Shown here: positions 52,108 to 60,689 of the stretch, one piece after another
How positions within the stretch are numbered: position 1 is the first letter of the stretch
Layout: each line of letters begins with the position of its first letter
Source of the DNA: Paenibacillus ihumii
GTDB lineage: Bacteria > Bacillota > Bacilli > Paenibacillales > Paenibacillaceae
DNA length: 64,000 bases
NCBI RefSeq assembly: GCF_001403875.1
Contig: NZ_LN884299.1
Coordinates: forward strand, 434,001 to 498,000
Direction of reading: 5' to 3'
Notes under the pieces: generated by a model
The model's database searches: none
What the model saw: only the letters and a program-made list of their open reading frames with translations
Told to the model about the DNA's origin: nothing
Made by a program: the position numbers and the translations under genes

Positions 52108-53265
52108 TTAAAGCTTATATTTTCGGATCAAAGGAATGCCAATTTTGTTAATGACGGTTTGTAAGAATGACCAGCACAGCCGCCTTGGAAACGGTAAGTG
52201 TCTATCGTAAACAGCCGAGTACTCCACCTCAGCCGCAGCACCCCGTTTCCTTTTGAAATGAGCAGCACCAGAGCTTCGGTTTAATAAATGACCGTTGTCC
52301 AGCGCAATGTAGAATAAAAGTGCAGACAGCATCCGGTACAAACCGATTTCTCTTGGCAAAGAAAGATCGTAACCGAGCAAGGGGGTCGTCATGACTCCGT
52401 TGCGGCAAAAATAACCTATCACAGCATCAATGCGCCCATTTTTCCGAAGCGCCTGAAGATGAAGAATCTTATTCTTAATCGCGAGAGCGATAAAATCTTC
52501 GTTAAATTGCGGATTGTACATCGAATATTTTTGCAAATACAAAGCATTGTACAGCTCTAATATTCGCGAAATATCTTGATCTGACAATTGATCATGATCT
52601 AACATCTCATAGTCATGGCGAGCGATTAATGCATAGTCTTTTTTTAACAGCTTGCGTGGCTTGGAACTTACCGAGGCCGACTGGCTAGGATGAACGAGAT
52701 AGATTTGGCGGGAAGCTACCCATTTATAATTTAATCGGCGAAACTCCTGAATGAGATCCCCATGGTTAGCTTCATTTAGGGAACGATAGATGATCGCATA
52801 GTCAGGGAACTGCTCTGTTAAAAAAGAGTGAAGCGCCCTTAGTTGATCAGGTGTTAATTCGGGATATAAATTCGTTGAGACGAACCAGTTGTTTACATGA
52901 ACCGCCTTATTGATCTGGCTCGCTTTAAAAAGCTGCCCTAATCCGCTGAGCAGGGCTGACAAACCTTTACGCAGTAGTGCACTTTGGAGCAATACAAGCT
53001 CTTGCTTGGCATAGCTTACATAATGCGTATAAGGAGAGCATACATAGGAATTGTCATATTGCGTTTCAGTGATTGAAATAGGAAGCACGATACCATCAAG
53101 TGATACCGCCAAATACCTGGCTTGAACATTGTTGATATAATGCGAGGGCTGGCGCTTCACGAACGGCACAAGAAACTGTTTAGCGTACTGCCCATCTTTG
53201 GTGTCCGGCCATGGAAGATCGTCTATGGTATCTGCATCATAAAAACGGATCTGTATCCTCTCCAA
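52108..53265 (-). CDS. Acyltransferase-like protein (GNAT/FemAB type), unassigned
   Basis: A 385-aa protein without membrane segments. The layout of two sub-domains, with LYNALYLQKYSMYNPQFNED and GRIDAVIGYFCRNGVMTTPL, resembles FemAB/GNAT-like N-acyltransferases. Conserved SSGAAHFKRKRGAAAEVEYS near the C-terminus fits a substrate-binding loop. No motif is decisive. Its start overlaps the fusion gene by 29 bases, so it is coupled. It may transfer an acyl group made by the ketosynthase. Confidence 0.55.
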   Translation of the reverse strand: MERIQIRFYDADTIDDLPWPDTKDGQYAKQFLVPFVKRQPSHYINNVQARYLAVSLDGIVLPISITETQYDNSYVCSPYTHYVSYAKQELVLLQSALLRKGLSALLSGLGQLFKASQINKAVHVNNWFVSTNLYPELTPDQLRALHSFLTEQFPDYAIIYRSLNEANHGDLIQEFRRLNYKWVASRQIYLVHPSQSASVSSKPRKLLKKDYALIARHDYEMLDHDQLSDQDISRILELYNALYLQKYSMYNPQFNEDFIALAIKNKILHLQALRKNGRIDAVIGYFCRNGVMTTPLLGYDLSLPREIGLYRMLSALLFYIALDNGHLLNRSSGAAHFKRKRGAAAEVEYSAVYDRHLPFPRRLCWSFLQTVINKIGIPLIRKYKL

Positions 53266-55486
53266 GCTGAAATCTCCTTTCCACTCGGCGCAGTTTTTTT
53301 ATGTCGGCTAGCTCTCCCTGCTTATCGTATTTAGCGTACCCTCCCTGATCATATAAGCTAAATTCAATGGCTGGCGGCTTGCAATTCATTTTAAGAAATA
53401 AATTATTCATGACATGAGTTATTTCATGTTCAACTTGCGCAGACCTAGAGCCAGCCTCATCAGCCTCATCTACCCTCAGGCAAATTTCAACGCGGTCAGG
53501 CGTATGTTGAATCGCTAAATATTCAAGCACTTTCTCGGAAGCATGAATAATCGCCCTGCTAATAAAATCAGGGAATATCGGTCTTAGCCGGTTGTCATGC
53601 AAGCTGTAACCATAAAATATATCATCACAGCGCCCTTCTATGGACTCTAATGCTAGAAACGGAGAACCACACGGACATGGCTCGGCACGTTCGGTGAGAA
53701 CATCATTCAGACGGTATCGCACGATCGGTTGAGTTCTTCTCGAAAAGTCAGTAATGATCGGAACAAATCGGCCAAGCTTCTGATCTAAATATTCTTTTTC
53801 AATAATAACAATATCTTCGTTCAAGTGAAGGGTGCCATGTGAGCAAGTACAAGCCAGAAAACCTTCCGTGCATTGATAGACTTGATGAACCCTTTGTTCG
53901 AACTGCGTCTCTATGGCCTTCCGATCCAACGGATCCAGCACTTCAGCAACAGAGATGATTTTATGGGGATTGATTTGCAAAATCCCTTGTTGTCTAGCTT
54001 GAGCCAAAATCCGGAGCATCGATGGCGGAGCGACTATTAATCCTGGACGCTGCTCGTTCAATCGATCAATATGCTCCTTTAACGGACTTAACAAATCATA
54101 ATAATGAAATTGAAGCCGATGGCTGCCCACACTGCCATATAAATTGCTATTCGCCCGCAGGAAAAAAGCGATACTCTCCTTTTGCAGCAATGAATGAGGC
54201 AGCATTTTAGCGAGGACAGTTCCCGCCCATGCCCTTCTTTCTTGCGGACTGACGAGGAAAACACCTCGATTTCCAGATGTCCCTGATGAAAGTCCGACCG
54301 TAATCGAACCGATGGTAGGGGCAAAATCCCGGCTGTTCTCCGCTTGATACGCCACGGCAAAAGCTTCTTCTTTCGTGATTCCAACCGTATTTAATAGGTC
54401 AAAATGCTCCATCATCAGCTCTTTATCCATGATCGGAAATTGCCGCCACTGAGCATCCGCATAATCCTTCCAAAGCTCGCGATAAAAAGCAGAATGCTTG
54501 CGGACAAAACGAACATGGCTTCGCACTCTCTCCTCCTGCCATTGTTCCATCTCTTGACGATTTGCTGGCCTTTGACGAAGCTTTGTCCGCAAATAGTGGT
54601 ATACCATAGCTCCTTTGTCGATCAACATGACTTCCTCCCCGATTTCGCTGCAATGGGATGGAATAATTCGATATTCGGGATGCTGCTTGTGAAATTGGCA
54701 TATGCGCTGGAAGCTTTCTTGATACTGCCGGCGATCATCCATAATCAGGCCAGCAAGCCAATGGGGAGGCCGGGATTCACGATACGCCCGACTGGACCAT
54801 ACAGCATCGGCACATAAGAAATATGGCTGATCCCCGGTATGAAGTAGAACGCCTATTTGACCGGCAGCATGTCCTGGCAAGTCCACGGCAATCACGCTTC
54901 CATCGCCAAAAAGATCCAAGCCCCGCTCAAATGGAAAACTAGATGGCAGCGAGATCCGTTGTTGTTCATCTATCGGTAGAGAACGCTCCTCAAAATCACT
55001 CGGTAATAAGTCCGGCAGGAAGCCTGCCCGAACCGCCGCTAGCCCTCTGCGGGGCTTCATTTTATCGTAAGCTGATTTTAAATAAATAAACGAAGCCCCA
55101 GGAAAGTCACAAACCCCGGCAATATGATCCGCATGGAGATGGGATAGAACGACATATTTAATGTCGCTTAATTTAATTCCCGCTTCTTGTAATTGGTGGA
55201 CCGCCGTCTCCCGTTCTGTGATAGAAACAGGGGTGGCTCTTCGATATAGCGAATAAGGAAAACGACTTGCTGCTTGGAAGAAGCGTTCCGAATACCCCGT
55301 GTCAAATAAGATCGGCCCTAACCTCGGATGCTCTATGCAGGCAAACAGGGCAGGTATTTGAATCGTCCGCCGCTCTCCGCCACGGATCGTTATTTTTTCA
55401 GATTGGAAACAGCTCCCCGCCGCAAACAGAGTCAATTTAACACGGGTGCTAAATAAGTGGGTCTCGTTGTTTGATCCATGTGACAT
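53237..55486 (-). CDS. Metallo-beta-lactamase fused to adenylate-forming ligase
   Basis: A 749-aa two-domain protein. Residues 1-290 form a metallo-beta-lactamase fold with SHLHADHIAG, VDLPGHAAGQ, LCADAVWS and PSHC as metal ligands. Residues 330-749 form a PaaK/coenzyme-F390-synthetase-like adenylate-forming domain: SSGTSGNRGVFLVS (phosphate loop), VYQCTEGFLA and PIVRYRLNDVL. The first part would hydrolyse a thioester or lactone; the second would activate a carboxylate. ATG 55486 follows AAGGGATATC. It overlaps the epimerase gene by 38 bases. Confidence 0.82.
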   Translation of the reverse strand: MSHGSNNETHLFSTRVKLTLFAAGSCFQSEKITIRGGERRTIQIPALFACIEHPRLGPILFDTGYSERFFQAASRFPYSLYRRATPVSITERETAVHQLQEAGIKLSDIKYVVLSHLHADHIAGVCDFPGASFIYLKSAYDKMKPRRGLAAVRAGFLPDLLPSDFEERSLPIDEQQRISLPSSFPFERGLDLFGDGSVIAVDLPGHAAGQIGVLLHTGDQPYFLCADAVWSSRAYRESRPPHWLAGLIMDDRRQYQESFQRICQFHKQHPEYRIIPSHCSEIGEEVMLIDKGAMVYHYLRTKLRQRPANRQEMEQWQEERVRSHVRFVRKHSAFYRELWKDYADAQWRQFPIMDKELMMEHFDLLNTVGITKEEAFAVAYQAENSRDFAPTIGSITVGLSSGTSGNRGVFLVSPQERRAWAGTVLAKMLPHSLLQKESIAFFLRANSNLYGSVGSHRLQFHYYDLLSPLKEHIDRLNEQRPGLIVAPPSMLRILAQARQQGILQINPHKIISVAEVLDPLDRKAIETQFEQRVHQVYQCTEGFLACTCSHGTLHLNEDIVIIEKEYLDQKLGRFVPIITDFSRRTQPIVRYRLNDVLTERAEPCPCGSPFLALESIEGRCDDIFYGYSLHDNRLRPIFPDFISRAIIHASEKVLEYLAIQHTPDRVEICLRVDEADEAGSRSAQVEHEITHVMNNLFLKMNCKPPAIEFSLYDQGGYAKYDKQGELADIKKLRRVERRFQLGEDTDPFL

Positions 55487-56453
55487 AATCGGATATCCCT
55501 TCATCAATACTTTTACGTGGAGTATAGTTCAGATCTTGTTTCGCCGCTGATATATCTAGCGTAAGCGTCTTTCCTAATAAACCCACCGTATAGCGAGTGA
55601 GCAGAGGTTCCTTTTTACTCCTGGTCAGGTGGGCTTTCCACTCTAGCAAGGCAGCTGCCCCGTAGGCCAGAGAATAGGAAATATGCTTGCCGCGCAGCGG
55701 TTCCCCCAGCTTATCAAATAACTGCTGAAGTAAATCTATCAAAGCTACCGGCTCACCATTGGTAATATTGTACTTTTTGCCTAGCGTCGATGCAGGGGAG
55801 GACATGCATTGGATTAACGCATCAACCACATTATCGATGTAGGTCAAATCCATTAGAGCCTGGCCGCCATGAATTAAGGGAACGCGTCCTTGTCGGTTCG
55901 CTTGAAGCAGTCGCGGAAGTATCGCCTGATCCCCGGGGCCAAAGATCGCACGAGGACGGATGGTCATCACGGGAAGTCCTGCCTCAAAAGCAAGATCCAC
56001 TTCTTCTTCGGCCAGACGCTTCGTTGCGGCATACGCATTCACGGCTTGATCCGGAAGCGGAGCTGACTCTGGTACGTTCAAGCGATCGGTATAATCAAAA
56101 TATAAGCTCGGTGTCGACAAATAGATCAACCTGCCCACCTGATGCTGCCGGCAGCCCTCCAATATATTTCGGGTACCGATCACATTGCTATCATAAAAGT
56201 GGCTGTATTTCCCCCAAGGAGAAGACAATGCGCCGCAATGAAACACAAAGTCTTGTCCAGCACATAGCTGAACGATCCGCTCGGTGTCCGCAAGATCACA
56301 GGGGATGAAGGCGATACCTTCGTTTTTCAATTCCTCCCCTATCGATTCATTTCGTCCAGTCGCTGTAACCTGATATCCGAGCTTACTTAAGGTTTGTGCC
56401 AAGCTCCTTCCGAGAAACCCCGTCCCGCCTGTCACTAATACGCTTGAACTCAT
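55449..56453 (-). CDS. Extended SDR (NAD-dependent epimerase / 3-beta-HSD-like)
   Basis: A 334-aa extended SDR: VTGGTGFLGRSLAQTL at the N-terminus, VFHCGALSSPWGKY, LSTPSLYFDY, catalytic YAATKRLAEEEVDLA and RPRAIFGPGD. The type includes OleD-like 2-alkyl-3-ketoacid reductases and sterol dehydrogenases as well as sugar epimerases. The ATG overlaps the ATP-grasp gene end by 4 bases. Placement beside a FabH/OleA-like ketosynthase favours reduction of a beta-keto intermediate. Confidence 0.85.
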   Translation of the reverse strand: MSSSVLVTGGTGFLGRSLAQTLSKLGYQVTATGRNESIGEELKNEGIAFIPCDLADTERIVQLCAGQDFVFHCGALSSPWGKYSHFYDSNVIGTRNILEGCRQHQVGRLIYLSTPSLYFDYTDRLNVPESAPLPDQAVNAYAATKRLAEEEVDLAFEAGLPVMTIRPRAIFGPGDQAILPRLLQANRQGRVPLIHGGQALMDLTYIDNVVDALIQCMSSPASTLGKKYNITNGEPVALIDLLQQLFDKLGEPLRGKHISYSLAYGAAALLEWKAHLTRSKKEPLLTRYTVGLLGKTLTLDISAAKQDLNYTPRKSIDEGISDYVTWIKQRDPLI

Positions 56454-57931
56454 TTCGCTTCCTCACCATTCCATTCAATATCATGCGTTGATGCTTCTAG
56501 TATCGAGATATGCTGCTGCCTGCTTACTTTGACATTCCACCACAGAAGCTTAAACTGCTGAAGGAACGGCCGCGGATCTCGCAATCGAAACACAACGTCT
56601 TTACCGCCGATGATCAACCGAAGCCACTCCTTGAATTTGGTCCAGGAACGAATCGACAACAATCCATAGGACAACATCGCTAAGGTAATGATGGCTTTAT
56701 GACTCGGACGCGGGGTTATGACCTGCTCTGACCCTTCTTCATGATGAAAAAACGCCTGATCAATCTGATCTTCCGCTTGAAAAAGGTGTATTCCGCTCGT
56801 CGCTCTTGGATTGCATTCAATAGGGTAGACTTGGCCATCATCGGTGACGATAAAATCAAAGGAAATTTGCCCCGTAAATTGTACTAAACTCACGAAATGT
56901 TGTACCCAGCGGTCAATCTCTGGGTGATGTACAGCCTCGAAGCTAATACAAGCGCCAGGACCAGCCGTAAATCTCACGGGATAAACCGCATGAGCTGTCA
57001 GTTTCCCTTGCTTGGCGATGCTGTAGCTGCAATAGGCTGTACCTTCAACAAATTGCTGTACAACCCAAGGCTGCTGTGGAGAGAGATGCTTCATTTTTTC
57101 CAATATTTCAGTTTCATCTGGTATTTCTATTTCATCTGGTATTTCTGTTTCATCTGCATTCTTGTTCTTCTCGCCCTTAGCAACTGTACTCGCTACCCTT
57201 GTTTGCACCATGAAAACCTTTGCCGCAAAACGGGAGTACACCGGCTTAAAAACCCATTTCCCCGGGACAGCCAGGACGGCTTTCGCTTCCTCTTGAGAGG
57301 TTAATAGACTTGTTGCCGGTACGAGTAAACCAAACTCCCTCGCCTGGCCGATAAATTCCCATTTACTATGTAAGCACCGTAGCTTGTCTAGTGAATCCGT
57401 AAAAACTAGGCAATGCTGGCTTAGACGATCTAAACCTCGGGCAACAAAAAATATCTCCTCGCAAGTTGGAATCAGCCAATCTATCTTTTCTAGCAAAATA
57501 ATTTCTTGGAGTGCGCTAATATATCCATCTGGATTCTCATTGGGCTTAGGCACACTATAGTTTCGGACGATCGCGCGCGAATGAACACATAGGTGATCCG
57601 GACAGCTCTCGGCCATATACACCTGATGCCCCGCCACAGCAAGCTGACGAGCTAAATCCAAGGTGGCCGGCGCTCTTCCGCCTGTCAGCAATATCCGCTG
57701 ATGCCATCTTGCTTGTCCTGCTTGCCTTTCTTGCCTCTCTTGGCTTTCTTGGCTCTCTTGCCTCTCTTGCCTCTCTTGCCTCTCTTGGCTTTCTTGGCTA
57801 TCTTGGCTTTCTTCTCTTTCTTGCTTTCCTTGCCTCTCTTGGCCTGCTAGCCTTTCCGCCCCTTCTTGCCCTCCCTGCCACCCTTGCCGCTCTTCTTCCT
57901 CTCGCATTCTTGGCCTTGAGCTAGTATTCAA
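56450..57931 (-). CDS. ATP-grasp ligase with low-complexity N-terminus
   Basis: A 493-aa protein. Residues 1-75 are almost only Gln, Glu, Arg and Ser, encoded by a 9-bp tandem array. From residue 78 the ATP-grasp fold begins (ILLTGGRAPATLDLARQLAV), with GKWVFKPVYSR (nucleotide Lys), VVQQFVEGTAYCSYSI, and metal-binding FDFIVTDDGQVYPIECNPRA. A second, 18-bp repeat encodes acidic PDEIEI units near residue 270. The TTG start at 57931 uses GGAGGA inside the ketosynthase gene. It would join a carboxylate to an amine. Confidence 0.82.
   Translation of the reverse strand: MNTSSRPRMREEEERQGWQGGQEGAERLAGQERQGKQEREESQDSQESQERQERQERQESQESQERQERQAGQARWHQRILLTGGRAPATLDLARQLAVAGHQVYMAESCPDHLCVHSRAIVRNYSVPKPNENPDGYISALQEIILLEKIDWLIPTCEEIFFVARGLDRLSQHCLVFTDSLDKLRCLHSKWEFIGQAREFGLLVPATSLLTSQEEAKAVLAVPGKWVFKPVYSRFAAKVFMVQTRVASTVAKGEKNKNADETEIPDEIEIPDETEILEKMKHLSPQQPWVVQQFVEGTAYCSYSIAKQGKLTAHAVYPVRFTAGPGACISFEAVHHPEIDRWVQHFVSLVQFTGQISFDFIVTDDGQVYPIECNPRATSGIHLFQAEDQIDQAFFHHEEGSEQVITPRPSHKAIITLAMLSYGLLSIRSWTKFKEWLRLIIGGKDVVFRLRDPRPFLQQFKLLWWNVKVSRQQHISILEASTHDIEWNGEEAK
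57112..57156 (-). repeat. 18-bp in-frame tandem repeat in the ATP-grasp gene
   Basis: Two and a half copies of TTTCATCTGGTATTTCTA-type units, coding for PDE-I/T-EI on the minus strand. Being a multiple of three, copy changes would alter length without breaking the frame. Confidence 0.8.
57721..57840 (-). repeat. 9-bp minisatellite coding a Gln/Glu/Ser/Arg tract
   Basis: Thirteen degenerate copies of CTTGCCTCT / CTTGGCTTT. On the minus strand they encode repeated QES, QER and QDS triplets before the ATP-grasp domain. The opposite strand is a meaningless hydrophobic frame. Confidence 0.88.
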
Positions 57932-58913
57932 GGATCATTCCTCCGACGGAGAAGCCTGCGGATGTGCCTAGCAATAACAGCCGCTCTCCACGCTGGATCC
58001 GCCCTTGCTGGATGGCTTCATGCAAAGCCATCGGAATCGATGCTGCGATCGTATTTCCGTGCGTTGGTGAAATATTCATTAATTGGTGTTCCGCTATCCC
58101 TAGCTTCTTCGATATCAATCGCATAGCCATGGCGCTCCCTTGATGCGGAATGACGAGCTTCAGATCGGCCATCTGACAGCCCCCCGCTTGGAGTAAAGCA
58201 TCGACAAAGTCAGGCAATATTTGTGACGCCATTTTATAGATGGCTCGTCCATCCATTTCAAATAAAAATGGCTCTACCTGATCGGTATGCCGGCGATGAA
58301 TTTTCGTTCCTCCGCCTCTAATCTGGGAGAGATGAGCTCCCGCACTGAACGTTTTCATCGAAGAACAGATAATCTGAGAGGCTTCATCCTCATCTGCCCT
58401 ACTGATCACTACGGCAGCAGCCCCATCCCCAAACAAAGCCGCGCTTTCTTTATGAGACCAATCCAAGCCAATCGAAGCAATTTCAGACGCTACGAGCATA
58501 ACACGATCATAACGCCCTGCCGCTACCATATAAGACATAACATCCAGTCCAGTTAAAAAGCTTAAACAAGTCGAATTGATATCAAACGCAGGAACCCCGG
58601 AATGTTCTTGTCCCATTGCCTTTTGGATTAAAGAAGCCGTGCATGGAATGGGCTGCTCCATCGTGCCGCTCGTGGATACAAGACAGTCAATATCCGCAAA
58701 AGCAAGCCCAGCCTCCTCTAACGCAGCCTCCGCTGCCCTTGCTCCCATAAAAGAAGCGGTTTCTCCTTTGACAACATGTCTAACCCTAACATCTGTTTTC
58801 TTCAACGCCCATCCGCTGGGTACCCCTAGTTTCTTATCTAAATCTTCTGCTGTAATCACTTGCTCCGGCAAATATTTACCCGTTCCTACAATCTTAATCT
58901 TCCGAACTTGCAT
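57921..58913 (-). CDS. Beta-ketoacyl synthase III-type enzyme (FabH/OleA-like)
   Basis: A 330-aa thiolase-fold condensing enzyme. The nucleophile Cys is in DINSTCLSFLTGL (about residue 114), the His in VIPHQGSAMAM and the Asn in THGNTIAASIP, a complete Cys-His-Asn triad. The N-terminus TGKYLPEQVITAEDLDKKLG is FabH/OleA-like. ATG 58913 lies eight bases after AGGAGG; GTG 58916 is also usable. It is the first gene of the operon and would set the carbon skeleton of the product. Confidence 0.88.
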   Translation of the reverse strand: MQVRKIKIVGTGKYLPEQVITAEDLDKKLGVPSGWALKKTDVRVRHVVKGETASFMGARAAEAALEEAGLAFADIDCLVSTSGTMEQPIPCTASLIQKAMGQEHSGVPAFDINSTCLSFLTGLDVMSYMVAAGRYDRVMLVASEIASIGLDWSHKESAALFGDGAAAVVISRADEDEASQIICSSMKTFSAGAHLSQIRGGGTKIHRRHTDQVEPFLFEMDGRAIYKMASQILPDFVDALLQAGGCQMADLKLVIPHQGSAMAMRLISKKLGIAEHQLMNISPTHGNTIAASIPMALHEAIQQGRIQRGERLLLLGTSAGFSVGGMILEY

Positions 58914-59018
58914 CACATCAACCTCCTGTTGCTAGAACTTGTAACTCTATGTAATTCAAATTAGACCCACTCAGGCCCGACTATATTTCTACATCTTTCT
59001 ACATCTTTCTACACCCTT

Positions 59019-59087
59019 TCCCAAGATTATAGCCTATTTGTAAAATGGAGGAAACGGCAAAAGGAGACTCCACGAAAGTGGAGTCTC
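59019..59087 (-). repeat. Dispersed promoter-like module, copy E, with perfect hairpin
   Basis: Core with ATTATA 59026-59031 and, on the right, the perfect stem AGACTCCAC / GTGGAGTCT (59065-59087). The hairpin terminates the gene ending at 59124; the TATAAT segment points to the ketosynthase operon 105 bases away. CTACATCTTT is repeated in tandem just after it (58989-59012). Confidence 0.65.
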
Positions 59088-59123
59088 GGATTTAAGTTGT
59101 TTTATTAGAAGTTTATCGTAGTT

Positions 59124-59390
59124 CTAACGAGATAGCTTGAAAAGACTTTGGTTAGCTGCACTAATCCAGTGCTCCTTGTCCTTTACTTGTCCAGAAGCTG
59201 CTTTTGTATATGCTACAAGTTCAGCAAAAATAATGCTCTGAGGGGCTTCAATGGTTAATGTTTCCCCCATAAATTCTAATCGTTTAATAAATGGAGTAGC
59301 CGTTTCTTTATTTATCGCCGTAATCGCCTTATTGACAAGTCCCTCGATTTCCCTAAATTCTTCAATAGTTAGTTTCCTTTTAAGATTCAT
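59124..59390 (-). CDS. Small hypothetical protein (88 aa)
   Basis: A soluble, mostly helical protein (LTIEEFREIEGLVNKAITAI, ELVAYTKAASGQVKDKEHWI). GAGGGTAAAGAATG supplies the start. It is followed by repeat copy E as terminator. No family recognised. Confidence 0.6.
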   Translation of the reverse strand: MNLKRKLTIEEFREIEGLVNKAITAINKETATPFIKRLEFMGETLTIEAPQSIIFAELVAYTKAASGQVKDKEHWISAANQSLFKLSR

Positions 59391-59453
59391 TCTTTACCCT
59401 CGTCAAATTTTTATTTACAAGCAAAATACTAAAGAATAGCTTTGTACTTTTTG

Positions 59454-59675
59454 TTATTCAACCTGCCATTCTCTTGCTATGGGTTTCCAGTCGATCTCTC
59501 GTTCCACATTCCCTGTCCATACATTCCAAAAGTCTGGCTCTGAAGAATGCGGCTGCCCCTCCTCTTTTAATTGAGTATCTCAACTAAACTAGGAATTGAA
59601 GACGCTGCTCCAATTAATAAAGCTTTGCCTGTTGGAAGTACGGGCAGTTTTTCTCCTAAATTATCAACATTAGAT
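59454..59675 (-). pseudogene. C-terminal remnant of a HerA/DUF87-type ATPase
   Basis: The minus strand reads NLGEKLPVLPTGKALLIGAA, SSIPSLVEILN and a stop, then in another frame EEGQPHSSEPDFWNVWTGNV, EREIDWKPIAREWQV and a stop at 59456-59454. The PTGKALLIGA and W-x-G-x-x-x-R-x-x-DW strings resemble the C-terminus of HerA-like translocases, some of which act in phage defence. The ATPase core is gone. Confidence 0.4.
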
Positions 59676-59688
59676 CACAGCAGTTGTT

Positions 59689-60057
59689 CTAGAATACAAT
59701 CTTCCACTCATCGTCAATTTTTCTTACATAAAATTCATGATCTATATCCTCACCATCCTTATTTACATATACCGACACGTAATAAGCCTCTTTGTTTACT
59801 TTTGAGTAACCATTAATTTTATATTTGATCAATGGATCGTTGATTACAGTCTCTTTAAATGTCTCAAAATCTAATCTACTGTCTTTATTTTGGATATACA
59901 ATATTTGATAAGCCTCCTGAGCATCTTTCTTTTGAATAGATAGTAGATAGTGATTAACTACTTTTATGGGCTGTGGTGTCCAATCGACAAAGCACACTAC
60001 AACTAACAGAATTAGGAGACCTAAAATAATAAAATATCTTTTTCCATTATTACTCAT
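59689..60057 (-). CDS. Membrane-anchored NTF2-like small protein (122 aa)
   Basis: An N-terminal membrane helix (RYFIILGLLILLVVVC) is followed by a domain (VVNHYLLSIQKKDAQEAYQI, SRLDFETFKETVINDPLIKY, DEDIDHEFYVRKIDDEW-type end) resembling DUF4878/NTF2-like folds. It is nearly identical to 48076-48384. ATG 60057 has GGAGTG upstream at long spacing. Divergent from the secreted protein at 60151. Confidence 0.6.
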   Translation of the reverse strand: MSNNGKRYFIILGLLILLVVVCFVDWTPQPIKVVNHYLLSIQKKDAQEAYQILYIQNKDSRLDFETFKETVINDPLIKYKINGYSKVNKEAYYVSVYVNKDGEDIDHEFYVRKIDDEWKIVF

Positions 60058-60150
60058 TTTATGTAAATCACTCCTATATATTGAAATTATGTAAATTGCA
60101 TCATACAATGATATTGTACCATAATATTCCTATATCGGGAGGGTTTAATC

Positions 60151-60612
60151 ATGAAATGGTTTAAAGGAAGATTGCAAATGGCTGCATTCGCGTCTGCTTT
60201 AGTGGTATCTTCATTGGCTGGATCTTTATCTGCATCCGCCAGTAACTCTTTCATCCCTACTCACAATAATTCCCTGCGAGGAATTTTTGTGCCTTACATG
60301 GGTAACGAGAGAGTTATTGCAAATGGGAATCTTTCAGTTGATAGGACTTATGATTTTGGAAATTTCAAATTGAATAATAGCTCTATTAAAATAGTTTGGT
60401 CACCAAATAGTAATAAAAGTAGCAACTTTAAATTACAAGTGATACAACCCAATTGGCTTGGTGAACCTATTGCTATAGCCCAGATAAGTTTAAGTAGCAG
60501 TTCAACAACCAGCTACTTTACAAATTTGCCGGTTGGCAAAAACTTGAGTTTTAGAGTTGTTGGCTCGGCGTATGGAAGCATTTCAGCCTATGACTGGGGA
60601 CCAAACAACTAG
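60151..60612 (+). CDS. Small secreted protein (153 aa)
   Basis: Signal peptide RLQMAAFASALVVSSLAGSL with cleavage after SASA, then a beta-rich mature domain of about 120 aa (NLSVDRTYDFGNFKLNNSSI, LQVIQPNWLGEPIAIAQISL, NLPVGKNLSFRVVGSAYGSI). GGGAGGGTTTAATCATG supplies the start and a strong terminator follows. No family recognised; the fold suggests an extracellular beta-sandwich. Confidence 0.65.
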   Translation: MKWFKGRLQMAAFASALVVSSLAGSLSASASNSFIPTHNNSLRGIFVPYMGNERVIANGNLSVDRTYDFGNFKLNNSSIKIVWSPNSNKSSNFKLQVIQPNWLGEPIAIAQISLSSSSTTSYFTNLPVGKNLSFRVVGSAYGSISAYDWGPNN

Positions 60613-60647
60613 AATTAGATATTCAAGTTATAGTTCTGGATAAATAC

Positions 60648-60689
60648 AAAAAACGTGTAAAGGACACTTACTTCTTTACACGTTTTTTT
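60648..60689 (+). terminator. Strong terminator
   Basis: A 15-bp stem AAAAAACGTGTAAAG / CTTTACACGTTTTTT after the secreted-protein gene. From 60690 to 60873 no gene is seen. Confidence 0.9.

Noticed and set aside
57112..57840. CRISPR array
   Set aside because: Repeats are contiguous, 9 or 18 bp, coding and without spacers.
57709..57924. 71-residue Leu/Ala-rich hydrophobic frame that looks like membrane repeats
   Set aside because: It is the complement of the 9-bp repeat that encodes the Gln/Glu tract; the minus strand has the start, frame overlap and downstream domain.
58989..59012. Tandem CTACATCTTT copies as a direct-repeat operator
   Set aside because: Too short and AT-rich to separate from chance slippage.
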